The translations under genes were made by a program, and so were the position numbers. A stretch of DNA of 64,000 nucleotides from Paraimprobicoccus trichonymphae (GTDB lineage: Bacteria; Bacillota; Clostridia; Oscillospirales; Acutalibacteraceae), in the NCBI GenBank assembly GCA_036322875.1, contig AP027925.1:992001-1056000 (forward strand). Direction: 5' to 3'. Positions within the stretch are counted from its first letter, which is position 1, and each line of letters opens with the position of its first letter. The notes below the pieces were generated by a model. It was not told the DNA's origin, made no database searches, and was given only the letters and a program-made list of their open reading frames with translations. Positions 26,622-36,167 of the stretch are shown one piece after another.

Positions 26622-27143
26622 ATGAACTTAGAAAAATTAAAAGAAAATTCAGTTTTTATAATAGGTGGTTGTGCTGTGTTAGTAAGTCTTTTGTTGAGTG
26701 CAATAGCCATCCATAAATCTAGCAAAAAAATTCCTGAAAAAGAAAATACCGTTGAAACTTTTAATTATGACGATTTATTTGAATCTGAAAGTTGGATATA
26801 TGAAATGGCTAAAATAAGTATCAACAGTGACGGTTCATGTAAATTTGATGGCGGATATTATTTTGAAGTAACCTGTGAAACTGATGAATGCAACGGATTA
26901 AGTCCTGATAAATTAGTACATGGTCAAAAAAATGATAAATTTGTGATGTTTGGTCTTCCTCAAAACAAAGATGATACTGGAAAATACAAAGCATTATTAA
27001 AAAGGAACGATTTATATTACAAATGTGAAGTCAAAGTAACGCTTCATAGTTTTAATGATTTTAAAGCTGAATTTATGTATGAGTTAGTTTTAAAAAAGCT
27101 TGGAATCAAAAGCGAAACAAATATTTTTAAATATGCCGAATAA
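26622..27143 (+). CDS. Membrane-anchored protein of unknown function in the prophage cargo island
   Basis: The 173-residue product has one membrane helix (VFIIGGCAVLVSLLLSAIAI, residues 11-30) and a soluble, probably Cys-containing outer or inner domain with VTCETDECNG. GGAGG precedes the ATG. It opens an AT-rich island that breaks the normal dit-to-baseplate order. No family recognised. Its location beside three nuclease-like proteins makes an immunity or delivery role possible, but that is inference only. Confidence 0.6.
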   Translation: MNLEKLKENSVFIIGGCAVLVSLLLSAIAIHKSSKKIPEKENTVETFNYDDLFESESWIYEMAKISINSDGSCKFDGGYYFEVTCETDECNGLSPDKLVHGQKNDKFVMFGLPQNKDDTGKYKALLKRNDLYYKCEVKVTLHSFNDFKAEFMYELVLKKLGIKSETNIFKYAE

Positions 27144-27248
27144 AATTCATGGTGAAATTTCACATAATTTTCGATTGTTTTTTTAGATAATAGTGATAAA
27201 GGCGGTTGAGTATTTATTTATCAGCACAAAAACAATGGAGTTGAAGAA

Positions 27249-27917
27249 ATGGGAAAAAGATATTCGGGTTATGCAGTTCCGTTTGATGAAAATTATGCTA
27301 AATCAATTTTTACAGGTGGCTGTGGATCAACAGCGTTTTCACCTTTATTTTCCAAAATATTTAGCAATAATAATTGTCATGGAAATATATGGATAAAGTT
27401 GTCCGGGGCATATAAAAATCATGATAATGATGGTATTATAGGAGATTTTTCAAAAGCAGATGCAGCAGCAAAAAATTATGGTCTTTTTACTCAAAGACCT
27501 GAAAATTACGTATGGTATCATGTATTTATGGGTTGGTTTGATTATGAAAATTTTTTAAGTGAAGACATTAATGAATTACAGTGTTTATCTACTGAAAATC
27601 TTTTAAATACATTAAATACAGAAAAAATAGAAATCATACAAGGAGCTTATAGGAATAAAAATACAGAAATTTACGATGCAAGATCTTGGACAAATTGTTT
27701 TAAAAAAGATTTCGATAAAACCAATTGGATACCAGATGAAGATCATTATTCGCTTATACAACTTATTCCTATCGAATTTACTTATAAATTAGATAATGAA
27801 GAATATTATTCATTAAATAACGTAAATAATTCAGCATACTATAGTTCTTGCAACCAATATCAAACATATTTTCAATCAATCAATGTCTATAAAAAATATT
27901 ACTATAATGACAATTAA
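27249..27917 (+). CDS. WHH-nuclease-like protein 1, degenerate active site
   Basis: 222 residues. The middle reads GNIWIKLSG, GDFSKADAAAKNYGL, then RPENYVWYHVFMGWF and later YSLIQLIPIEF. This is the layout of WHH-type HNH/EndoVII nucleases of polymorphic toxins (D-F--A---agl, then WHH, then M-LVP---H). Here the WHH is WYH and no His follows QLIP, so catalysis is doubtful. It shares GDFS, VFMGWF and SWTNC with its neighbour at 27974. GGAG site before the ATG at 27249. Confidence 0.6.
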   Translation: MGKRYSGYAVPFDENYAKSIFTGGCGSTAFSPLFSKIFSNNNCHGNIWIKLSGAYKNHDNDGIIGDFSKADAAAKNYGLFTQRPENYVWYHVFMGWFDYENFLSEDINELQCLSTENLLNTLNTEKIEIIQGAYRNKNTEIYDARSWTNCFKKDFDKTNWIPDEDHYSLIQLIPIEFTYKLDNEEYYSLNNVNNSAYYSSCNQYQTYFQSINVYKKYYYNDN

Positions 27918-27973
27918 TAAATCAATAAACTTATTAAATATTTTAGAAGGTGTAGAAAATTAACGATAAAGTT

Positions 27974-28840
27974 ATGAATAAAATTTTAGAAATAAAAAAG
28001 AAAATAAAAACTGCTAATTGTAAATCTCAACTAGACGCATATATTAAGGAATATAAAGAAGCTGAAAAAAAACTTGATATAAATAAAAAATCTGAAAATG
28101 TTAAAAATAATTCAAAAATTTTAAGAAATCCTAAAACAAAAAATATAAAAAATGGAATATATAATGAAATTTATTATTTGATTTCTACTGGTTTTGATAA
28201 AAATATTGAAGACAAATATTTTCCTTTAACCTACAATAATCAACATTCTCCTTTATTTAATGATGATTATGTTTACAAAAATAACGGTGTTTATGGTAAT
28301 ATATGGATTAATTTAACAAAAAACAATCATGATTACGAAGATAGTGACGGATATATAACATATGGTGATTTTTCAATAGCTGACGAATGGGCAGAATATA
28401 TTGGTCTTTTCGAAGAAGGTGAAAGACCAGATAACTACGTATGGCATCATGTATTTATGGGTTGGTTTGGTTATCGTGATCCAGAAGCATATTTATTCGA
28501 GGATGGTTTAAGTACAACTGAGATTTTAAGTAACAATGATGTAAATTTTTTCCAGACAGACGAACCGTTCAAATACTATGACAAAAACATAGGTAAAATT
28601 GCAGTACTTGATGCAAGTTCTTGGACAAACTGTATTGACCAAAAAGCTTATTATTGGTCACCTGAAGATTATTCTTTATTGCAACTTGTTCATAAAGATT
28701 TAATTTTTGAATCGGATTATTTAGACTCTTGTGATCAATATGTAATATGGAGCGACAATGTCTCTGATGTATATAATGGAGATTATACTCAAGGCAATTA
28801 TGATAGATATCGTAAAAATTTTAATAGCAAAAGGAGCTAA
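27974..28840 (+). CDS. WHH-nuclease-like protein 2
   Basis: 288 residues. A lysine-rich helical N-terminal part (about 1-60) precedes the same domain: GNIWINLTK, YGDFSIADEWAEYIGLF, DNYVWHHVFMGWFGY, then SSWTNC and YSLLQLVHKDL. WHH is intact, but the His residues usually found after the LVP-like motif are not. It is a clear paralogue of the protein at 27249 with an added N terminus. Expressed in the same direction 56 bases downstream. Confidence 0.65.
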   Translation: MNKILEIKKKIKTANCKSQLDAYIKEYKEAEKKLDINKKSENVKNNSKILRNPKTKNIKNGIYNEIYYLISTGFDKNIEDKYFPLTYNNQHSPLFNDDYVYKNNGVYGNIWINLTKNNHDYEDSDGYITYGDFSIADEWAEYIGLFEEGERPDNYVWHHVFMGWFGYRDPEAYLFEDGLSTTEILSNNDVNFFQTDEPFKYYDKNIGKIAVLDASSWTNCIDQKAYYWSPEDYSLLQLVHKDLIFESDYLDSCDQYVIWSDNVSDVYNGDYTQGNYDRYRKNFNSKRS

Positions 28841-28849
28841 GAAATTACG

Positions 28850-29638
28850 ATGATTAATAAAGAAAAAATAATAAAAAAAAGTGTGTACGAAAATAGATTA
28901 ACACATACGAGTAATGACAATGAATTAGGTGCTAGTAGACCCTACGAATTAGGGCATGGCAGCTATGATCCGGAATATGAAACAGCTTATGAAAATTGCA
29001 TATCTATCTGTACGTGTCAGTTTACACCTATATTTAAAAATCCGGTAGTTTATTGCTTTCCAGACACAAATTTTTTTGTTAATGTTTGGTTTGAGTTGGG
29101 AACTAACAGATACTATGATTACAAACATGCATTTTATGCCCTGAAACGTGCTTTAAATAATCCAAAAAATTTTGAAAAATTTGGAAATAACTCTGAAATA
29201 TTAAAATACGTAGAAGAAACAGTTGAAGGATGGCAAAAATTAGACAAATTCAAACCAAAAGACTATACGTGGCATCATGTATTCATGGGATTCGAAAAAA
29301 ATCCAAGAAGTATTTTAAACGATATGGTCAATTGGAACAGTGAAGTTCCAGATAACGTATGGGTAAATCCTCATATTCCCGATTGTGAAGATCTTATTCA
29401 TGACAAAATTAAAAAGAATGAATTAAAATTACTTTCATATGGTGAATTAAAAAATATCTTAAACGCAAGTGACTGGATACAAGGGCTTGGTACCCACACG
29501 GGATTTTTTTGGGATTCTACTCATTATTTTGCAATTATGCAACTTGTCAAAACTAATATTCATCAAAAAACATATCCACATTTAGGATCTAATTTTCAAA
29601 GAGATATTTTTCTTGGAAATACCCCGGACGAATCTTAA
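28850..29638 (+). CDS. WHH-nuclease-like protein 3, best preserved active site
   Basis: 262 residues. It has VNVWFELGTNRYYDYKHAFYAL, KPKDYTWHHVFMGF, then GTHTGFFWDSTHYF and IMQLVKTNIHQKTYPHLGS. WHH, the MQLV motif and the two following His (IH, PH) agree with the complete signature of WHH nucleases, which degrade DNA or RNA. An AGGAG site lies before the ATG at 28850. Divergence from its two upstream paralogues is high. A SUKH-like gene follows directly, the typical toxin-immunity order. Confidence 0.7.
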   Translation: MINKEKIIKKSVYENRLTHTSNDNELGASRPYELGHGSYDPEYETAYENCISICTCQFTPIFKNPVVYCFPDTNFFVNVWFELGTNRYYDYKHAFYALKRALNNPKNFEKFGNNSEILKYVEETVEGWQKLDKFKPKDYTWHHVFMGFEKNPRSILNDMVNWNSEVPDNVWVNPHIPDCEDLIHDKIKKNELKLLSYGELKNILNASDWIQGLGTHTGFFWDSTHYFAIMQLVKTNIHQKTYPHLGSNFQRDIFLGNTPDES

Positions 29639-29666
29639 TCAAGCCCTGTAACAAATTAACCCAAGT

Positions 29667-30191
29667 TTGAATGAGTTCATAGTAAATTTTATAAAAACAT
29701 GGTGGTGCTTTATTATTATACTTTCTAAATTTTCATCAATAACTTTAATATTAGTTTTTTGCTTAATTTATGTATATTCTGCATCTGGGAAACCACTAAA
29801 AAATGAGTCTTCAAATATTACATTTTCAGAATATTTAAATCAAAAATTTTATAGTGAAGAAGAAATTTCAAATTTTGAACAAGAAACAGGTATCGAAATT
29901 CCAAAATTAGTCAAAGAAATTTACACTTGTAAATTTGATTTTAAAAATTTAATTTTTAAAAGTGAAAAAAATAAAAAGTTAGAAATACAAAAAATTTTTT
30001 CACTAGAAGAAATTAAATCAGTTTTTTGGGGACACAGTTCAAGTACTCCTGGTTACATTCGACCACCAAGCAAAAATGCTATCATATTTGCTTTAGATAG
30101 TGATGATGAATATATTTTTGGAGATGACAATCATATATGGTTGTATGATCATGAATACAACAGATGCACACATAAATTTACAATTAGTTAA
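29667..30191 (+). CDS. SUKH (SMI1/KNR4)-like candidate immunity protein with membrane anchor
   Basis: The 174-residue product has an N-terminal hydrophobic segment (residues 9-37). A soluble domain follows with YSEEEISNFEQETGIEIPK, a long insert, and NAIIFALDSDDEYIFGDDN. This is the SUKH pattern (E-x-x-I-x-x-F-E-...-G-x-x-x-P). SUKH proteins are the commonest immunity partners of WHH and other nuclease toxins. The start is a TTG at 29667 without a good ribosome binding site. A hairpin around 30220 lies just before the next gene. Confidence 0.5.
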   Translation: MNEFIVNFIKTWWCFIIILSKFSSITLILVFCLIYVYSASGKPLKNESSNITFSEYLNQKFYSEEEISNFEQETGIEIPKLVKEIYTCKFDFKNLIFKSEKNKKLEIQKIFSLEEIKSVFWGHSSSTPGYIRPPSKNAIIFALDSDDEYIFGDDNHIWLYDHEYNRCTHKFTIS

Positions 30192-30268
30192 CTTTTAAAG
30201 TTTTAAAAAATTATTATTAACAAGCACTGTTCACCAGTGCTTATTTTTTTTACGTTAGAAGGTAAAAC

Positions 30269-32026
30269 ATGGGAATATCAGGAGAAATGTCAACCAGCAA
30301 TAGCTACGTAAAATATCACATCACGGTAGTAGAAAATAGCGTATACGTTGCAAATAACAGATCAAATGTTACAGTTTATGTCAGATTTTGGAGAACAAAC
30401 ACTGGCTATGAAACTTATGGAAACGGCACGATTTATTGTAAAGTCAACGGAAATCAATACTCAAGCTCTGTGACCAGTAACCAAAAAATAACAAATTCGG
30501 GTATTGATTTATACGTAAGTAGCTTTGATATTGACCATAATTCGGACGGCTCTAAGACTTTGGAAACAAGTGCGTGGATAAATATCACTTCTGTTTTAAC
30601 GTCAAACGAGCAATATTATTATTCAGAATTAACAAGAATACCACGTGCAAGCAGTATTTCAGGCGGTTCGGGCAACATAGGTTCATATACAACTTTCACA
30701 ATCAACCGAGCCAGCGACAGTTTTACTCATACCCTTAGTTATAGCTTTCATAATTTAAACGACACCATCGCAACAAGCATGGGAACTGTTGTCTTGTGGA
30801 TAATACCAACATCTTTTTACGCTCAGATTCCAAACTCAAACAATAGTTGGGGAACGGTATATTGTGACACATATAGCGGAGGAACGTGGATTGGTCAAAC
30901 ATCAAATACTTTTAATGTTTATGTTGTAAACTCAAATCCAACATTTAGCAGTTCAAATATTTCGTACCAAGACACGAATTCTACCGTTGTTGCAATCACG
31001 GGCGATAACTCAAAAATCGTCAGAAATCAGTCTACTTTAGCAGTAACATTTAGTGCCGCTACGGCTAAAAATTCGGCGAGTATATCTAGCTATCAGGTTA
31101 CTTTTAATGGCTCAACCCAGTCGTATTCTAGTGCAACCACAATAAATTATGGAACTGTGAATTCGGGCAATAATTTAAATTTAACAATAAAAGCAATAGA
31201 TTCTCGTGGAAATTCAACATCAGTAACGCAAACAATTACTTTTTTAGACTGGACGTTACCAAATGCGATAATTACCGCCGCCAGAGTGAATAATTTTGAA
31301 AATGATACGAATTTAAAAGTTGATGCAACAATCTCAAGCGTTAATTCGATGAACGCACTACAAACGCTACAGTACCGATACAAAAAAACGTCAAATACGG
31401 ACTTTTCTGATTATGTGGACATTGATAACCACACGCAATACACCATTTCGATAGACAACACATCAGCATGGGATTTTCAAGTTTTAATTTCCGATAAATT
31501 CGGAAGTTCAACTTATAATTTCATAATTGCCAAAGGAACCCCGTTGATGTTTTTCGATACTGGAAAAATCTCAGTTGGCATAAACGGATTTCCGGTAAAT
31601 GACAATTCTTTTGAGATTAACGGAAAAACAATTTTTGATATGGTATACCCCATTGGAGCAATTTTTTTGTCGGTAAACAGCACAAATCCAGCAACTTATT
31701 TTGGCGGAACATGGGTGTCTTGGGGAACCGGCAGAGTGCCCGTAGGTGTGGACACAAATGATTCAGATTTTAACACGATTGAAGAAACGGGCGGAAGTAA
31801 ATATTTACAATCGCATAACCATAGCACAACCGCAAGTTTAGATTATACAGGAAATTATTCGCACAATCATGGCAATAGAACTGATATTTTGGCAGAAGGT
31901 ATTAGCGATAATCGAGATGGAAATTATTCTACAGGCAGTGCCGTAACCATAGGAAACACAGGCTCAGGAAACTCTCAAAATTTGCAGCCATATATAACGT
32001 GCTATATGTGGAAGCGTACGGCTTAA
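30269..32026 (+). CDS. Receptor-binding tail protein 1 (DUF859 type with collar-like C terminus)
   Basis: 585 residues, Ser/Thr/Asn-rich. It opens with GISGEMSTSNSYVKYHITV (DUF859-like), has Ig-like repeats, and ends in a segment with YPIGAIFLSVNSTNPATYFGG, a RVPVGVDTNDSDF turn and a PYITCYMWKRTA ending. That ending belongs to gp10/collar-type baseplate structures. It probably binds the host surface. A near copy lies at 33733, on the other side of tal. Confidence 0.82.
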   Translation: MGISGEMSTSNSYVKYHITVVENSVYVANNRSNVTVYVRFWRTNTGYETYGNGTIYCKVNGNQYSSSVTSNQKITNSGIDLYVSSFDIDHNSDGSKTLETSAWINITSVLTSNEQYYYSELTRIPRASSISGGSGNIGSYTTFTINRASDSFTHTLSYSFHNLNDTIATSMGTVVLWIIPTSFYAQIPNSNNSWGTVYCDTYSGGTWIGQTSNTFNVYVVNSNPTFSSSNISYQDTNSTVVAITGDNSKIVRNQSTLAVTFSAATAKNSASISSYQVTFNGSTQSYSSATTINYGTVNSGNNLNLTIKAIDSRGNSTSVTQTITFLDWTLPNAIITAARVNNFENDTNLKVDATISSVNSMNALQTLQYRYKKTSNTDFSDYVDIDNHTQYTISIDNTSAWDFQVLISDKFGSSTYNFIIAKGTPLMFFDTGKISVGINGFPVNDNSFEINGKTIFDMVYPIGAIFLSVNSTNPATYFGGTWVSWGTGRVPVGVDTNDSDFNTIEETGGSKYLQSHNHSTTASLDYTGNYSHNHGNRTDILAEGISDNRDGNYSTGSAVTIGNTGSGNSQNLQPYITCYMWKRTA

Positions 32027-32051
32027 CGATATTTTAAAGTGAGGTTATAAA

Positions 32052-33707
32052 ATGATAAACATTTATACATCAAACGAAACGGCGTTTGCAGACAACGGGC
32101 TTAAAATTTTAAAACCACTAAAAGCACTCGTCAGAAAAGAAGATAACGGCGATTATTACGTTGATTTGAAAGATACGATTGAAAATCTAGAATATTATCA
32201 ATCCGGTATGATAATTCGAGTGCCTACGCCGTGGGGCAAGCAATGTTTCAGATTAAAAAACCCCAGCATTGAAAACAAAAAAATAATTGTTCGTGGATAC
32301 CATATATATTTTGATTCAGCGAATTATATCATTCAAGATAGCTATGTTGTGAACAAAAATTGTAATGACGCACTCGACCATTTAAACACCGCAACAGACG
32401 TAACATCACCATTTACAACGCTATCGGACATTAACAGCGTCAATAGTTTTAGATGTGTCAGAAAATCACTTGAAGAAGCCGTTTCAGAAGTTATAAACCG
32501 TTGGGACGGTCACCTAATTAGAAATAATTGGGCAATTGAAGTCAGACAAAATATTGGAACTGACAAGGGCGTTGTTCTTAGCTATGGAAAAAATATTGTG
32601 AATATCAAATCGAACGAAAATTGGAATGACGTTGCAACAAAAATCTTGCCAGTTGGCAAAGACGGTTTATTATTAGATGAAATTTATCTGACAAACAGCG
32701 AAGATTTGTATGACATACCGTATACAAAAGTTGTTAAATTTGACCAGACGAGCATTGTAGAAGAAGATTTTACTGATGATAACGGTGATTTTGACGTAGA
32801 TGGTTATAATATTGCTCTGGAAGAAAATCTTCGACAACAAGCCGAAAACTATCTTGATAAAAACAAATTACCAAAAGTTAATTATGCACTAAATGCATAT
32901 TTAAAAGACGTTTCAGATGTTGGAGATGTAATTTATGTTAAACATCCGAAATGCAAAATTGATTTAGCAACGAATGTAATTGCGCTTGATTATGACGTGA
33001 TTTTGGAACGTATCGTAAAAGTTGAATTTGGTAATTTTAAAAATAATCTGAAAAATTTAATCGGAAATGTAACAAGCAAAATAACCGAAGAAATCACACA
33101 AAATACAAAAGACGCACTTGGAAAGCTAGAAAGTGCTTTGGTTGACGCAACAAATTCGATAAAAAATACGCTCGGAAATTCGTACGTAATTTATGACGGC
33201 GATAAAATTCTGATTGTTGATACGCTGCCAAAAGAAGACGCAACCAACGTAATTATGATAAACAATGGCGGTATTGGTTTCAGCCAAAGCGGAATAAACG
33301 GCACATTTAAGAGTGCGTGGACAATTGACGGTACTTTAAACATGCAAAACTTAAACACAATTAACTTTGTCGGTGATTTAATCAAAGGCGGTACTTTAAA
33401 ACTTGGTTCAAATCTTGATGAAAGCGGTAATTTAGAGCTTTATAGTGATTCCAATAAGCTGATTTGCGAAATGAACAAAGATGGTCTTACAGTCTATTGT
33501 GATGACAACAGCATAGTCCAGTTAAATTCAAGTTCTGGAATTGTGGCTTATGATTCTCAAGGGAACAGAATTTATTGGCGCGAAAACGATGAGTTTCACA
33601 TAAAAAAATCAGTCATCGAAGAAGAAATAACAATAGCACAAAAAATGCGGTTAATACCCATAACAACCGATACAAATACGGGTATTGGCATAGTTGCGAT
33701 GGTTTAA
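32052..33707 (+). CDS. Tail-associated protein Tal (prophage endopeptidase tail family)
   Basis: 551 residues. The N-terminal 350 follow the Prophage_tail/gp44-like hub fold (ENLEYYQSGMIIRVPTPWGKQ, KSLEEAVSEVINRWDG, GVVLSYGKNI, ATKILPVGKDG). The C-terminal part is beta-rich and repetitive, ending in TGIGIVAMV. It forms the tail tip that contacts the cell wall. No lysozyme domain seen. Ends overlapping the annotated start region of the next gene. Confidence 0.85.
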   Translation: MINIYTSNETAFADNGLKILKPLKALVRKEDNGDYYVDLKDTIENLEYYQSGMIIRVPTPWGKQCFRLKNPSIENKKIIVRGYHIYFDSANYIIQDSYVVNKNCNDALDHLNTATDVTSPFTTLSDINSVNSFRCVRKSLEEAVSEVINRWDGHLIRNNWAIEVRQNIGTDKGVVLSYGKNIVNIKSNENWNDVATKILPVGKDGLLLDEIYLTNSEDLYDIPYTKVVKFDQTSIVEEDFTDDNGDFDVDGYNIALEENLRQQAENYLDKNKLPKVNYALNAYLKDVSDVGDVIYVKHPKCKIDLATNVIALDYDVILERIVKVEFGNFKNNLKNLIGNVTSKITEEITQNTKDALGKLESALVDATNSIKNTLGNSYVIYDGDKILIVDTLPKEDATNVIMINNGGIGFSQSGINGTFKSAWTIDGTLNMQNLNTINFVGDLIKGGTLKLGSNLDESGNLELYSDSNKLICEMNKDGLTVYCDDNSIVQLNSSSGIVAYDSQGNRIYWRENDEFHIKKSVIEEEITIAQKMRLIPITTDTNTGIGIVAMV

Positions 33708-33732
33708 ATTTAATTTAGGAAGGCGACAAAAA

Positions 33733-35565
33733 ATAGGCACATCTGGCGAAATGTCCACAAGCAATGGATATGTTAAATATAATATTACGGTCAACGAAAA
33801 CAGCGTTGATATTGCAAACAACAAATCGAATGTAACCGTATCTGTGCGCTTCTTTCGCACAAATTCGGGCTATGAAACTTATGGCTCTGGTACAATTTGG
33901 TGCAAAATTAACGGAACTCAGTACTCAAATTCTATCACAAGCAGCCAAAAAATTACAAATTCAGGTATTGTTTTGTTCAGTTATACCCTTGATATTTACC
34001 ACAATTCAGACGGTTCGAAAAGTTTAGAGACAAGTTCTTGGATAAATATTACGTCAGTTTTAACGTCAAGTGAGCAATATTATTATCAAAATTTGACAAC
34101 AATCCCACGAAGTAGCGGTGTTTCTGGTGGTTCTGGAAACATAGAAGGAACTTCCACAATTTCAATAAACCGAGCCTCCAGCAACTTCACACATATATTA
34201 TATTACTCATTCGGCAGCATAAGTTGGAGTTACATTGCTTCTAATGTCGGTACAAGCTATGTGTGGACATTACCGAGCACAATTTACGCTCAGATTCCAA
34301 ATTCGAACAGCGGAAGCGGGACAATTCATTGTGAAACTTATACAAATAACGGAAACACATATATCGGCAATTCATCTTGCAGTTTTACCGCAACCGTAAC
34401 GAATTCATATCCAACTTTTAGCAGTTCTAATATTTCTTATCAAGATACAAATTCGTCGGTAACAGCAATTACTGGCAATAATCAGTGGATTGTTAGAAAT
34501 CAGTCAAATTTAAAAGTTACGTTTACGTCGGCAACCGCCAAAAATTCGGCAAGTATGAGTAATTATCAAATTACTTTTAACGGGTCAACTCAAACAAAAA
34601 CATCGGCAGCAACGATAGATTATGGGGTCGTAAATTCTGGCAATAGCTTGAGTTTTAGTATAAAAGCGATAGATTCAAGGGGAAATTATACGTCTGTTTC
34701 AAAAACAATCACAATTTACGATTGGCTTCTTCCATCAGCGATTATTACGCTTTACCGACAAAACAATTACGAAAATACAACTTATATTAAATCAAACGTT
34801 AGCATTTCAAGCGTAAATTCAAAAAATTCTATTGTTGAAATCAGATGTTTACGAAAGAAAACTGGTGATTCAAGTTGGACTTATTTCACAATGTCGAATA
34901 ACACGCAATATTCAAGAGATTGTGACAACAAATACTCTTGGGATTTCCGTTTTGAAATAAAAGACAAGTTCGGAACGACAATCTATAACTTAGTTCTTGC
35001 GAAAGGCACTCCAATCATGTATTTTGACACACAAAAAATCTCGGTTGGCATTAATAGATTTCCAGAGAACACGAATTCTCTTGAAGTGGGTGATATTTAC
35101 AGCAATGGCAAGAAATTAACTTTTGATACTATTTATCCAATCGGGGCAATTTATTTGTCAGTAGTAAATACAAACCCTTCGAATTATTTTGGCGGTACGT
35201 GGGTTTTATGGGGTTCTGGACGTGTGCCAATATGCGTAAACACGAGTGACTCTGATTTTAATACTGTTGAAAAAACAGGCGGGGTGAAAACTCACAGACA
35301 CAATTTTAGAATTGGTATGCACTGGTGGTATGGTGCAGCAGCCGGTGAAGGGAGCAACAACGGCACGGGAGCTTACAGATATTCGGCAGATAATTACGAT
35401 GGTTGGGCGAGAAGCCTAGATTCAATCAGCACAACTATAAACACAGGCTATACAACTTCGGCAAATACGAATAATCCAGCCGGTAAATATTCGATTGGTG
35501 ATACAGATGTTGGAAGCGGTGTGCAGCCATATATAACATGTTACATGTGGAAAAGAACAGCATGA
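33733..35565 (+). CDS. Receptor-binding tail protein 2, paralogue of the 30269 gene; start codon ATA
   Basis: About 611 residues with the same layout: IGTSGEMSTSNGYVKYNIT, Ig-like repeats with TFSSSNISYQDTNS, then YPIGAIYLSVVNTNPSNYFGG and PYITCYMWKRTA. By alignment with its paralogue (MGISGEM) the start falls on an ATA at 33733, preceded by GGAAGG. So ATG seems to have become ATA, or translation starts at the TTG at 33694 or at an internal ATG at 33751. It is complete otherwise, so it duplicates the receptor-binding function. Confidence 0.78.
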   Translation: MGTSGEMSTSNGYVKYNITVNENSVDIANNKSNVTVSVRFFRTNSGYETYGSGTIWCKINGTQYSNSITSSQKITNSGIVLFSYTLDIYHNSDGSKSLETSSWINITSVLTSSEQYYYQNLTTIPRSSGVSGGSGNIEGTSTISINRASSNFTHILYYSFGSISWSYIASNVGTSYVWTLPSTIYAQIPNSNSGSGTIHCETYTNNGNTYIGNSSCSFTATVTNSYPTFSSSNISYQDTNSSVTAITGNNQWIVRNQSNLKVTFTSATAKNSASMSNYQITFNGSTQTKTSAATIDYGVVNSGNSLSFSIKAIDSRGNYTSVSKTITIYDWLLPSAIITLYRQNNYENTTYIKSNVSISSVNSKNSIVEIRCLRKKTGDSSWTYFTMSNNTQYSRDCDNKYSWDFRFEIKDKFGTTIYNLVLAKGTPIMYFDTQKISVGINRFPENTNSLEVGDIYSNGKKLTFDTIYPIGAIYLSVVNTNPSNYFGGTWVLWGSGRVPICVNTSDSDFNTVEKTGGVKTHRHNFRIGMHWWYGAAAGEGSNNGTGAYRYSADNYDGWARSLDSISTTINTGYTTSANTNNPAGKYSIGDTDVGSGVQPYITCYMWKRTA

Positions 35566-35588
35566 TAACTAAAAATTAAATTTATATG

Positions 35589-35613
35589 ATTCGGATTTTT
35601 ATCCGGATTTTTT
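35589..35613 (+). terminator. Terminator after the second receptor-binding gene
   Basis: Stem ATTCGGAT/ATCCGGAT with one G-T pair and a T loop, followed by a T run. It lies just before the holin gene. Confidence 0.65.
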
Positions 35614-35631
35614 ATTTTAGGGGGTGATTTC

Positions 35632-35925
35632 ATGGAAACGAAAGATTTTATAACGAAAGACATGTTTTTGAATTTAGCGGGGTGTATAGCAACTGTTACA
35701 AGTATGACCGAAGTTCTCAAAATATTATTTCCACACAGCACAGTATTATTTATGGTCTTTTTATTTAGTTCGTTTGTTGCAGTTGTTAGAATGATACTAT
35801 GCGAAGATTATTCCCCAGATGGGATAATTTTAGGAATTATCAATGTTATTCCAATTTATTTAGGTGCAATCGGGGCGTATGAATCCGTATTAAAACCGAT
35901 ATACGGTGTTATGTTCGGTAATTAA
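35632..35925 (+). CDS. Phage holin-like membrane protein
   Basis: 97 residues with three hydrophobic segments (FLNLAGCIATVTSM, STVLFMVFLFSSFVAVV, GIILGIINVIPIYLGAIGAY). Position at the end of the structural block and a GGGGTG site support a holin. No endolysin (amidase, lysozyme or NlpC gene) follows, so lysis would have to rely on another enzyme or is lost. Confidence 0.7.
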   Translation: METKDFITKDMFLNLAGCIATVTSMTEVLKILFPHSTVLFMVFLFSSFVAVVRMILCEDYSPDGIILGIINVIPIYLGAIGAYESVLKPIYGVMFGN

Positions 35926-36023
35926 GAACTGACGGTTAGTGACAAAATAAAGCCCATTTAAGCGGTTAAATGTAATTAGAAACCGTGAAGTGGCGGTTTC
36001 CGAAATAAAGCGAAGAAACGAAG

Positions 36024-36047
36024 CGGTGGTGCGAACCATCGTTTTTT
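36024..36047 (+). terminator. Terminator after the holin
   Basis: Stem CGGTGGT/ACCATCG with a GCGA loop and one G-T pair, followed by six T (36042-36047). A second hairpin (GAAACCG/CGGTTTC) lies at about 35980-36001. The 240-base gap between holin and the next gene holds nothing else recognisable. Confidence 0.7.
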
Positions 36048-36167
36048 GTATTTTGGGAACGAGATGAGAAGTATTGAGAAAATACTGGATTCTTTATTAC
36101 GCAAGATACCCGTAAACCTCTGATTTTTTGAATTTAAGAAATATCAAAATTTTGGAGGAAAATTATC

